Part shown: piece after piece, positions 16,742 through 25,030 of the stretch
Numbering within the stretch: the stretch's first letter is position 1
Layout of the letters: each line of letters opens with the position of its first letter
Source of the DNA: Paulinella micropora
Lineage: Eukaryota; Cercozoa; Imbricatea; Euglyphida
DNA length: 25,030 bases
Assembly: GCA_009731375.1 (NCBI GenBank)
Contig: BJOX01000312.1
Span: 645,395 to 670,424 of the forward strand
Direction of reading: 5' to 3'
The notes under the pieces: model-generated
Database searches by the model: none
Told to the model about the DNA's origin: nothing
Seen by the model: the letters and a program-made list of their open reading frames with translations, nothing else
Program-made: the position numbers and the translations under genes

Positions 16742-17613
16742 TTAAGACAGAGGTGTGGCTAGGATGAGCGCGGCGTCGTGTGGCGCCACGGAGACGGGCA
16801 GGCTAGAGAAGGAGCCTACATGGATGTACACGTGCTAGATGTATATGTATGGATGTATGTATGTATTACCCAGTTCGCGTCTGTGCCAGAGGTCGCGCAC
16901 GGAAAAGCGCGCGGAAATGTTGTGCGGCAACCGAAACCGCAGCCTGGGCTGAACTTGTCGCGTGGCCATACTGTGCACAGCCTTCTCAATGATTTCCTGT
17001 AACTGCAGGTGCGCATCCAACCGGCCCGTCGCGTCTAAATTGGCAACGCCGATCGCCCAGCACCTGCCAGGGCCGGCCGCTCCAGAGACTAAGGGCTTGA
17101 CCCACACGTCGAGGCCGGGAGAAACCACGCTGTGAAGCGCGATCAGACCATGAGGGTCCTGGTCCACGGCGATCACCTATCACACCACCACCGCACCACC
17201 ACACCAGCCACCGCGTATTACCAACAGCACCCACCTCGATAACTTGCCAGCTCACACCACACCACACAGCACATATTACCAACAGACCTCCACCAGCCCC
17301 CCACCTCCCCCCTTCCTGTGTCTCTGTCTGCTGGTGACCTCGGGGTTGGTCAGTAGAGTGATGGCCCAGCGCGGCAGCGCACGCGGGTCCTCGCCAAGCA
17401 AGAGGGGAGCGCCGAACAAGGCCCAGAGCTGCAGACAGATCGATGGTCAGATAAATAGATATATATGTGTGCGCTACGGCTACCGTCAGTTGCGTTCTGC
17501 TTTCTCGACGGGTGAGAACTCCCACCTCCAGGAAATCTGGATCGGCCACGGAAAAGGGGAACGGGGTGGAGGAGGAGGAAGAGAAGGAGAAGGAGGAGGA
17601 GGAGGAGGAGGAG

Positions 17614-17660
<47 letters not shown>

Positions 17661-19069
17661 AGAAGAAGAAGAAGAAGAAGAGGTAGGTGTGGGTTGGAGC
17701 AGATGAGCACTGCGTGCCCACCAGCGGATGATGTCGGACACACTGCTCCATGAGGGCTGTATGTCCTTATACCATCTCCAGGCGTGGCAGAGATGCTGAA
17801 ACTCAGCAAATGTCAAGTCAAATCCTTGTGCACTGAATTTGTGAGTCCAGACGTAGTAAGCTGGCCACGAGCACGTCAGCTGCAAACGACCGCGGGCTGC
17901 CTGTGACCAGGCAGTGTAGGTGCGCGCATAGTGCGGCTCCTAAACTCAAATACAACACACACCATGCTAGAATAGGCCGGCCCGATACTTGGGCTTCCGG
18001 TGCAAAACAAAGCCCCCCCAGATCTCTAGTACTCAAAACACAAGTTTTTGGATATGTATGTGAGCCATAAGACGTACCAGAATCTTATAATGGTGTGCAT
18101 GGTGGGGGATCACTGCGTTTGGGTCCATAAAACAGCCGTCGATCTTGAGGTGCGCAGCTCCCCACTCACTGAAAGTGAGTGCATCCAGCATCTCATTTCC
18201 GAACGAGCCAGGCCGGCCTTGGCATGTCCTATGCCCAGCGTCTGTGTAGATGCCTAGTGAGAGGTTGAGAGCGCGCAGTTGTGCGGCTAGTGCGGGGATG
18301 CCCGAGGGAAACTGGTCTGAGGCGGCCACCTGGTTGCAAGCCACGTCATGTAAGCTGGAGGATTTTGGCTCCAGGGGGGGGGGGGGAAGGGAAAGAAAGG
18401 GAAGAAAGGAGACCAGGCGGTTGCTGTGTGGGTGGCGTTGTTGGGCCATCCAGCAGTCGTCTAAGGACACGAGATCGTAGCCCGCCGCAGCCAGCCCCGT
18501 ATCCACTAGCGCGGTTGCTACTGCGAGCACCGATTGCTCGGTGAACAAGGAGGTGTCGCACCCTGATATTAGGTCGCAAAGTGATTTGTAGACATTTGAG
18601 CGCAAATATAAAGGACACAAAACAAACAAAAAGTGTTACATGCATGCTCGTTGGATTTGCTTGGGGATTGTGATGTGCAGTTTTTNNNNNNNNNNAATGT
18701 TTCCAGAGCTGGATGCAGACCGAAAGTGTTCCACGAGGACCAGCCCATGCGGGGTGGCTGGTGTGTGGGCCGGCCGGCAGAAGAGGCAGAAGAGACAGGC
18801 CGGGCAGCAGGCTGCATGTCATTGACCGACCACGACGACGGGGAAACGGGGGAGAGGGTGGCGGCTCCTGCCAAGCGCTCCGCTGCTGCTGGTGGTGCTG
18901 GTGCTGGCGTACAGACATGCATGAATACAAGCATGGCTTGCATGCATTTGTACATACATCATACATGCATGCATACATACATACCCTGTGTCCCAAGCAT
19001 AGAAGTCACTGGCAAGACGGTCCATGTGAACAGACTGAGGAGCCCGAACAGAGCGAGCCAAGCCCACAT
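16742..19069 (-). CDS. GH27 alpha-galactosidase / alpha-N-acetylgalactosaminidase, eight exons
   Basis: Exons (minus): 18985-19069, 18721-18867, 18414-18562, 18078-18329, 17484-17939, 17339-17428, 16870-17176, 16742-16815; all introns GT-AG, 54-162 bp as assembled; 519 codons. Residues 1-28 (MWAWLALFGLLSLFTWTVLP...) form a signal peptide, so the enzyme is secreted or lysosomal. Landmarks are MGWSSWNTFGCD (69-80), LDDCW (111-115), LKIDGC with nucleophile Asp191, SCSWPAY (234-240 region), WRWYKD with Arg266 and acid/base Asp270, DPDFLEVG (344), LWALFGAPLLLG (364), VIAVDQDPHG (394) and the C-terminal beta domain FSVRDLWHRRELG. It should hydrolyse terminal alpha-galactosides. Ser235/Ala238 in SWPA are the residues human NAGA uses to accept N-acetylgalactosamine. 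About 46 codons, largely serine, replace the usual loop before DPD. The exon 2 acceptor (TTGGCAG) is the least certain junction. Confidence 0.88.
17544..17681 (-). repeat. In-frame poly-serine microsatellite inside the GH27 exon
   Basis: A CTT/CCT-type tract of 46 codons, mostly Ser ending TPFPFSVA, lies between LLQPTPT and DPDFLEVG, in frame with both sides. Family members have only about eight residues here, usually ending GGWN or GHWN. No GT donor sits at the left edge, so it cannot be excised as an ordinary intron. Confidence 0.8.
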
Positions 19070-19122
19070 GCTACGCTCCAGGGTAGGCTAATCCCTGTTA
19101 GAAAATGCAGTCACGCTGTTCG

Positions 19123-19127
19123 ATTGG
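19123..19127 (-). promoter_or_regulatory. Possible CCAAT box of the GH27 gene
   Basis: CCAAT on the minus strand, in CCACCAATCG, lies 54 bases upstream of the proposed ATG. No clear TATA box is placed with it. A single pentamer is weak evidence. Confidence 0.25.
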
Positions 19128-19199
19128 TGGAAAATGAAAAGGATGACAAATGAAAACTGTGATCGAGCGAGTGTATAAGAAGAGAGAAGAGAGACGTCA

Positions 19200-19530
19200 A
19201 CAGCCAAAGCCTCACAGACAGATAGACAGACCAGACAGACAGACAGACAGATAGAGAAAGACAGACAGACAGACAGGCAGGCAGGCAGACAGACAGAGGC
19301 AGGCAGGCAGACAGACAGGCGGGCAGACAGGCAGACAGGCAGACAGTACTGCAGACGGACAGACAGGCAGGCAGACAGACACAGGCAGGCAGACAGACAG
19401 AAAGACAGGCAGACAGGCAGACAGACACAGAGGCACAAACACAGACATCTGACACACAAAAAGACACAGACACACCGACACGCAGACTCACACAGAAACA
19501 GACACGCAGCCACACAAACACACACGTAGT
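19200..19530 (+). repeat. (GACA)n / (GGCA)n tetranucleotide array
   Basis: GACA, GGCA and AGAC units with decaying edges up to about 19530. The Cys/Leu/Ser-rich minus frames are translations of it. It separates the GH27 5' end from the tRNA pair. Confidence 0.9.
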
Positions 19531-19557
19531 GTTTTCTGAATACTTCCTGTTGCATAA

Positions 19558-19630
19558 GGTCACGTAGCTCAGAAGGAAGAGCATGCAGCCGTTAACCGCA
19601 AGGTCGCTGGATCAAAGCCAGTCGTGACCG
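19558..19630 (+). tRNA. tRNA-Asn(GTT)-like gene, probably degenerate
   Basis: 73 bases fold as a cloverleaf: acceptor GGTCACG/CGTGACC (7 bp), D stem GCTC/GAGC, anticodon stem TGCAG/CCGCA with one A-C mismatch, loop CCGTTAA, variable AGGTC, T stem GCTGG/CCAGT. Anticodon GTT specifies Asn. Position 33 is C instead of the universal T, and the T loop is ATCAAAG rather than TTCRANY, which weakens the B box. It is therefore likely a pseudogene or an old SINE head. Confidence 0.5.
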
Positions 19631-19633
19631 AGC

Positions 19634-19638
19634 TTTTT
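19634..19638 (+). terminator. T5 run, possible Pol III terminator of the Asn-like gene
   Basis: Five T residues start four bases after the predicted 3' end of the Asn-like tRNA, and a second T5 follows shortly. The spacing suits Pol III. Confidence 0.4.
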
Positions 19639-19711
19639 GCGTTTTTGTTTGCTTTTGTAAACGTAACATTCAGTACCAACATAGAACATTTTCAGCAATC
19701 TTTGGAAAAAG

Positions 19712-19717
19712 AAAAAA
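19712..19717 (-). terminator. T6 run, possible Pol III terminator of tRNA-His
   Basis: Six A on the plus strand give T6 on the minus strand, about 20 bases beyond the tRNA-His 3' end. Confidence 0.45.
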
Positions 19718-19735
19718 GTATTATGAGAACATAGA

Positions 19736-19811
19736 TCGGAGTTGCCGGATTCGAACCGACGGCAACATTGGTTCACAACCAACTGCTCTGACCAAGCTGA
19801 GCTAAACTCCG
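19736..19811 (-). tRNA. tRNA-His(GTG)
   Basis: 76 bases on the minus strand fold fully: acceptor CGGAGTT/AACTCCG (7 bp), D stem GCTC/GAGC with GG in the loop, anticodon stem GTTGG/CCAAT, loop TTGTGAA (T33, anticodon GTG), T stem GTCGG/CCGGC with loop TTCGAAT, discriminator A. A box TAGCTCAGCTTGG and B box GGTTCGAATCC are intact. The variable loop is six bases, and C1-G72 instead of the usual G1-C72 of eukaryotic tRNA-His is unusual. The preceding base is A, so G-1 would have to be added after transcription. It is convergent with the Asn-like gene. Confidence 0.75.
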
Positions 19812-20345
19812 TAGTTTATCTCCGTCTCTTCAGAGAACGGAGAAAGATCAAGTCAGTGGTGGCAGAAAACCCTGAAGAAAGCGGTTCAAAGTGCTAATAG
19901 ACCGTTTCACATGGGCCTCATTTTCTTCGCTACCTCGGCCGGTCAGTCACACAGAATTGGGGACAAATTCTCCAAAACTTTCAAGAAAAAAATACATTTC
20001 CCACAATACATTAGAAGGGCTGCAAAAAAAAAAAAAAAGGCGTATGCCGTAACTGAAAACACTTACTATTTTCATCTCTGCATTTCTCCCTCTTCTTCTT
20101 CTTCATTTTTATTGAGAGAACAATTTTACAATTGGACTCAGGGAACGTCCACGTGAAAAGTATAGCTAGTAAGTTATACCTTTATCTAAGGTGGAAACCT
20201 AGTTATTCAGTACTAGTTGAGCGTATTAAGGAAGATATCGATATTAAATTAGTATTCAGCTGCTCAGTATTAATATTATATTATAGTTATTAAAATTAAT
20301 ATTTCTGTTTAGATATATTGTGCGGTGATATTAATATTATGTTGT
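19812..20345. other. AT-rich stretch without recognised gene
   Basis: Contains an A14 run at about 20025, a (CTT)n patch at 20092-20103 and a TAATATTA-rich patch at 20240-20340. An 81-codon frame at 19911 has no family resemblance and includes a poly-Lys from the A run. Confidence 0.5.
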
Positions 20346-20363
20346 TATGTTATGTACATATGT

Positions 20364-20732
20364 TACCCTCTCTCCCTCTCTCTCTCTCCCTAGGAAAACA
20401 ACACCGCATTGTAATATAATTTGTTATTCGTCTATACCTTTTTTTCCTTGCTTCTCATGTACATGTCTGTCGACGCCGGACCGACGTCTGCCTGTCTGTC
20501 TGTCTGCCTGTCGACGTCTGTCCGTCTGTCTGTCCGTCTGTCTGTCCGTCTGTCCGCCTGTCTGTCAGACTCTGTCTGTCGACGTCTGTCTGTCTGTGTC
20601 TCTCTCTCTCTCTCTCATCTNNNNNNNNNNCTCTCTCTCTCTCATCTCTCATCTCTCTCTCTCTCTCGTAAATTTTCCATGTGTATGTGTGTTTTGTCTG
20701 TTTTTGTGTTTTCTTGTTTCTTTGTTTGTCCC

Positions 20733-20764
<32 letters not shown>

Positions 20765-20798
20765 CAGACTCTGTCTGTGTCTCTCTGTGCCTGTCTGT
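20364..20798 (+). repeat. (TC)n, (CTGT)n and (CCGT)n pyrimidine arrays with gap
   Basis: TC-rich patches at 20364-20390, CTGT/CCGT/CGAC units to 20600, and (TC)n on both sides of a 10-N gap at 20621-20630. A unique T-rich piece near 20670-20730 is followed by CTGT units leading into the TATG array. Confidence 0.85.
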
Positions 20799-21740
20799 GT
20801 CTGTATGTATGTATGTATGTATGTATGTTACAGTAGTTCCATTTTATGTATGTATGTATGCATGCATGTATGTATGTATGTATGTATGTATGTATGTATG
20901 TCATGTATGTCATGTATGTTGTATGTATGTTATGTAAGTATGTATGTATGTATGTATGTATGTATGTATGTCTGTATGTATGTATGTAACATACATACAT
21001 ATGTATGTATGTATGTATGTATGCATGCATATGTATGCATGCATGTATGCATGCATGCATGCATGTATGTATGTATGTGTGTATGTATGTTACATTGTAT
21101 GTATGTATGTATGTATTTATGCATGCATGTATGTATGTATGTATATGTATGTATGTACATATGTATGTATGCATGTATGCTGTGTGTGTATGTGTGTGTG
21201 TATGTATGTATGTATGTATGTATGCATGATGCATGATGTATGTACGATATCGATGTACTATGTATGTATGTATCTATGTATGTATGTATGTATGTATGTA
21301 TGTATGTATATGTATGTATGTATGTATGTATGTATATGTATGACATATGTATGTATGTATGTATGTATGTATCTATGTATGTATGGTATGTATGTATGTA
21401 TGTATGTATGCATGTATGCATGTATGCATGTATGCATGCATGTATGTATGTATGTATGTATGTATGTATATATATGTATATATGTTTGTATGTATGAATG
21501 TATTTATGCATGCATGCATGTATGTATGTATATGTATGTATGTATGTATGCATGCATGCATGTGTGTGTGTGTATGTGTATGTGTGTGTGTGTATGTATT
21601 TATCTATTTATGTATGTATGTGTATGTATGTATGTATGTATGCATGTATGTTTGTATGCATGATGCATGATGTATGTACTATGTACTATGTATGTATGTA
21701 TGTATGTATGTATGTATATGTATGTATGTATGTATATATG

Positions 21741-21774
<34 letters not shown>

Positions 21775-21949
21775 TGGTATGTATGTATGTATGTATGTAT
21801 GTATGTATGCATGTATGCATGTGTGCATGTATGCATGCATGTATGTATGTATATATGTATGTATATGTGTATATATGTATGTATGTATGTATGTATGTTA
21901 CATTGTATGTATGTATGTATGTATTTATGCATGCATGCATGTATGTATG

Positions 21950-21981
<32 letters not shown>

Positions 21982-22083
21982 CGTATGTATGTGTGTATGT
22001 ATGTATGTATGTATGTATGCATGTGTGTGTGTATGTATGTATGTATGTATGTATGCATGATGCATGATGTATGTACTATGTAC

Positions 22084-22114
<31 letters not shown>

Positions 22115-23432
22115 GCATGCATGTAAGCACGCATGTACGTATATTCATGTATGTATGTAATGTATGTATGTATGTATGTATGTATGTATGGAATGTATGG
22201 AATGTATGGTATGTATGTATGCATGTATGCATGTATGTATGTATGTATGTATGTATGTATGTACGTATGTTATGTATGTATGCATGCATGTATGCATGTA
22301 TGCATGTATGTGTGTATGCATTTGCATCTTTGTATGTATGTATGTATGTATGTATGGATGCATGTATGCATGCATGTATGTGTGTGTGCATGTATGCATT
22401 CATGTATGTATGTATGTATGTATGTATGGATGGATGGATGCATGTATGCATGCATGTATGTATGTATGCATGTATGCATTCGTGTATGTATTTATGTATG
22501 TATGTATGTATGTATCTATGCATGCATGCCTGTATGTATGTATGTATGTATGTATGTATGCATGTATGCATGTATGCATGTATGTATGTATGTATGTATG
22601 TATGTATGCATGCATGCATGTATGCATGCATGTATGCATGCATGCATGCATGTATGTATGCATGCATGTATGTATGTATGTATGTATGCATGTATGCATG
22701 TATGCATGCATGCATGTATGTATGTATGCATGTATGTATGTGTGTATGCATGTATGCATGTATGCATGTACTATGATGTATGTATGCATGTATGTCTGTG
22801 CGTATGTATGTATGTATGTATTTATGTATTTATGTGTGTATGCATGTATGCATGTATGCATGTATGTATGTATGTATGTATGTATGTATGTATGCATGCA
22901 TGCATGCATGCATGTATATATGTATATATGTATGTATGTATGTACGTATGTATGTATGTTTGCATGCATGCATGTATGTATGTTATGCATGTTATGCATG
23001 TATGTATGTATGTACGTACGTATGTATGTATGCATGTATGTATTTATGCATGTATGTATGTATGCATGTATGCATGTATGTATGTATGCATGTATGTATG
23101 CATGTATGTATGTATGTAGTATGTATGTATGTATGTATGTATATATGTATGTATGTATGCAATTGTATGCATGCATGTATGCATGTATGTATGTATGCAT
23201 GTATGTATGTATGCATGTATGTATGTTATGCATGTATGTATGTATGTATGTATGTATGTATGTATGTATTTATGTATGTATGTATACATGCATGCATGCA
23301 TGTATGCATGTATGCATGTATGAATGTATGCATGTATGCATGTATGCATATATGCATTTATGTATGTATGTATGTATGTATGCATGTATGCATTTATGCA
23401 TGTATGCATGTATGCATGTATGTAAGTATGTG
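20799..23432 (+). repeat. 2.6-kb TATG/CATG satellite-like array with ~0.4-kb higher-order units
   Basis: The array is almost entirely TATG with CATG, GTGT, TATA and CGTA variants. The marker GCATGATGCATGATGTATGT recurs at 21224, 21658 and 22055 (spacing 434 and 397 bp). Each is followed by ACTATGTA-type sequence and preceded by a TTTATGCATGCATG block and GT-rich runs, showing tandem duplication of a larger unit. CATG density rises after 22200. The very long Met-Tyr-Val-Cys-Met frames are repeat translations. Confidence 0.9.
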
Positions 23433-23810
23433 TGTGTTTGTTTGTACGTTAGTTCAGTCTTCATCAATATCGATATAGTTTCCTGTTGTTGCAAACAGGC
23501 TGTTGAAAACGAAATTTTTGATTAAAAATTTCTTCTGTCAAATAAACTTTTTGAGTTTATCGTTTTCAATGTTTGTTTTTATTGTCATTGACTCGCTTTT
23601 AATATTTAACTAACACGAAACGTACGGTGAAATATATTTAATATAGTAAGATTTCCAAAATTTTCATCCTCACAGTTGCGATTGTTTGAGACACTCGGTG
23701 GCAAATCATTTTAAGTTCGAACTTGGAGAAAATCAACACAATATCATAGTAATAATTCGGTCCGGTACGGTATTCACATGATTCTGGATCATACTGATAA
23801 TATGATCTTA
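23433..23810. other. Unique AT-rich spacer
   Basis: Ordinary AT-rich sequence between the TATG array and the decamer minisatellite. It holds no recognisable gene. Confidence 0.6.
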
Positions 23811-23975
23811 TTCAATATTATTCAACTTATGATTAGTATTAATATTAATATATTCTAGTAATCAATCCTATTCAATAATATTCAATATTATGCTTCAATA
23901 TAACTTATTCAATATTATTCAATTAGTGTTATTCAATATTATTCAATATTATTCAATATTATTCAATATTATTCA
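23811..23975 (+). repeat. Minisatellite, ~10-bp unit ATTCAATATT
   Basis: Imperfect copies on the left become perfect (five in a row) near 23928-23973, ending where CATA repeats begin. Confidence 0.9.
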
Positions 23976-24203
23976 TATATACATACATACCGTGGCATAC
24001 ATACATACACACATGCATGATGATGCACACATGCATGCATCATGCATGCATACATACATACATACACACATACATACATACATACATACATACATACCTA
24101 CATACCTACATACCTACATACCTATATACCTACAGTGCACATACATACATACATACATACATACATGCATACATACATACATACATACATACACATACAT
24201 AAA

Positions 24204-24235
<32 letters not shown>

Positions 24236-24319
24236 GATAGATAGATAGATACATACATACATACATACATACACACATACATACATACACACACACATAC
24301 ACATACATACATACAGACA

Positions 24320-24350
<31 letters not shown>

Positions 24351-24554
24351 GTCATTGCATGCGTGCATACATACATACATACAAACAAGCATACATACAC
24401 ACATACATACATACATGCATGCATGCATGCGTGCATGCATGCATGCATACATACATACATACATACATACATACATACATACATGCATGCATGCATGCAT
24501 ACATGCATACATACATACATACATACATACATGCATACATGCGTACATACAATA

Positions 24555-24585
<31 letters not shown>

Positions 24586-24985
24586 CATACATACCAACAT
24601 ACACCTACCTACCTACCTACCTACCTACCTACCTACCTACATTCATGCATGAATACATACATACATACATACATACATACATACATACATGCACCTACCT
24701 ACCTACCTACCTACCTACCTACCTACCTACATACCTACCTGCCTGCCTACATACATACATACATACATACATACATACATACATACATACATGCGTACAT
24801 ACATGCATGCATGCATACATACATGCATACATGCATATGCATACATGCATGAATGGATGCACAAAGACATACATACATACATACATACATACATACATAC
24901 ATACATACATACATACATACGTGCATCTTTTCCTACCTACCAACCTACCTACCTGCCTACCTACCTCCTGCCTACCTACCTACCT
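23976..24985 (+). repeat. (CATA)n / (CATG)n array with (CTAC)n blocks
   Basis: This is the complementary-strand motif of the array at 20799-23432. It contains GCATGCATCATGCATGC near 24032, an inverted echo of the GCATGATGCATGATG marker. CTAC blocks occur at about 24603-24640, 24693-24735 and 24934-24985, and ATAG units at 24233-24250. Confidence 0.9.
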
Positions 24986-25003
24986 AGCTAGAGTGCGCGA
25001 GAA

Positions 25004-25030
25004 CGAGAGAGAGAGAGGGGGGGGGGGGGG
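25004..25030 (+). repeat. (GA)n and poly(G) at window end
   Basis: GAGAGAGAGAG followed by a run of at least 13 G reaching the window edge. Confidence 0.9.

Noticed and set aside
15699-16762. Glu/Lys, Gly/Glu and Arg-rich frames of about 350 codons
   Set aside because: They are purine-array translations running through a 411-N gap; the only coding sequence there is the GH27 terminal exon on the other strand.
18033-18629. A continuous 198-codon GH27 frame read as one exon
   Set aside because: The stretch between SNRL and VAASDQF is an 84-bp intron (GTCTCC to AACCAG) that happens to be in frame; the family has no such insert. The ends run into introns as well.
19111-19584. Cys/Leu/Ser-rich minus frames upstream of the GH27 start
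   Set aside because: They are translations of the GACA/GGCA tetranucleotide array.
20944-23525. Very long frames with Met-Tyr-Val-Cys-Met or His-Thr-Tyr-Ile repeats on both strands, up to 453 codons
   Set aside because: They are translations of tetranucleotide repeats, which lack stops in several frames; no non-repeat coding sequence is attached.
23000-24985. Could the regular repeats be a CRISPR array
   Set aside because: There are no unique spacers of constant length between conserved repeats, only tetranucleotide slippage products, and the genome is eukaryotic.

Overview
This is a microsatellite-saturated nuclear contig from a eukaryote. Evidence for that: spliced genes with GT-AG introns, tRNA-derived SINEs, a decayed non-LTR retrotransposon, Pol III tRNA genes with internal boxes, and scaffold gaps (several exactly 10 N). 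A protist or alga fits best, because the one gene I recognise is a GH27 glycosidase mixing animal-type and plant/alga-type motifs. The species cannot be fixed from the sequence. Most long open frames here are translated simple repeats, not genes.

Layout. 1-5022 holds SINE and other dispersed-repeat copies, trinucleotide arrays and a 5'-truncated, frameshifted Jockey/CR1-type LINE (2604-4204, minus). 5023-5890 is a compound microsatellite block. 5951-10690 (plus) contains a chain of exon-like islands between tetranucleotide arrays. Six of these (7791-7989, 8130-8183, 8329-8372, 8788-8832, 9488-9546, 9837-10690) join in phase with canonical splice sites into one unrecognised protein, and its introns are largely made of (GTAT)n-type repeats. 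11298-15026 is a transposable-element yard: four more SINE copies strung through (ATT)n, a possible MITE and several gaps. 15177-15304 is a convincing isolated exon coding a (GAES)n repeat.

16742-19069 (minus) is the best gene: a complete eight-exon GH27 alpha-galactosidase / alpha-N-acetylgalactosaminidase, 519 codons after splicing, with a signal peptide and both catalytic aspartates. It has two oddities. About 46 mostly serine codons replace the conserved glycine-rich loop just before DPD. Its terminal exon is also duplicated on the far side of a 1-kb purine array. 19558-19811 has two convergent tRNA-like genes (Asn-like, His). 20799-23432 is a 2.6-kb TATG/CATG array with a ~0.4-kb higher-order repeat, followed after a 0.55-kb AT-rich spacer by about 1 kb of the complementary CATA/CTAC array.

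The main theme is that simple repeats shape gene structure: they form donor sites, fill introns, enter coding sequence, carry exon copies and serve as SINE landing sites. All exon models were assembled by eye from reading frame, splice consensus and protein family knowledge, with no RNA or database support.
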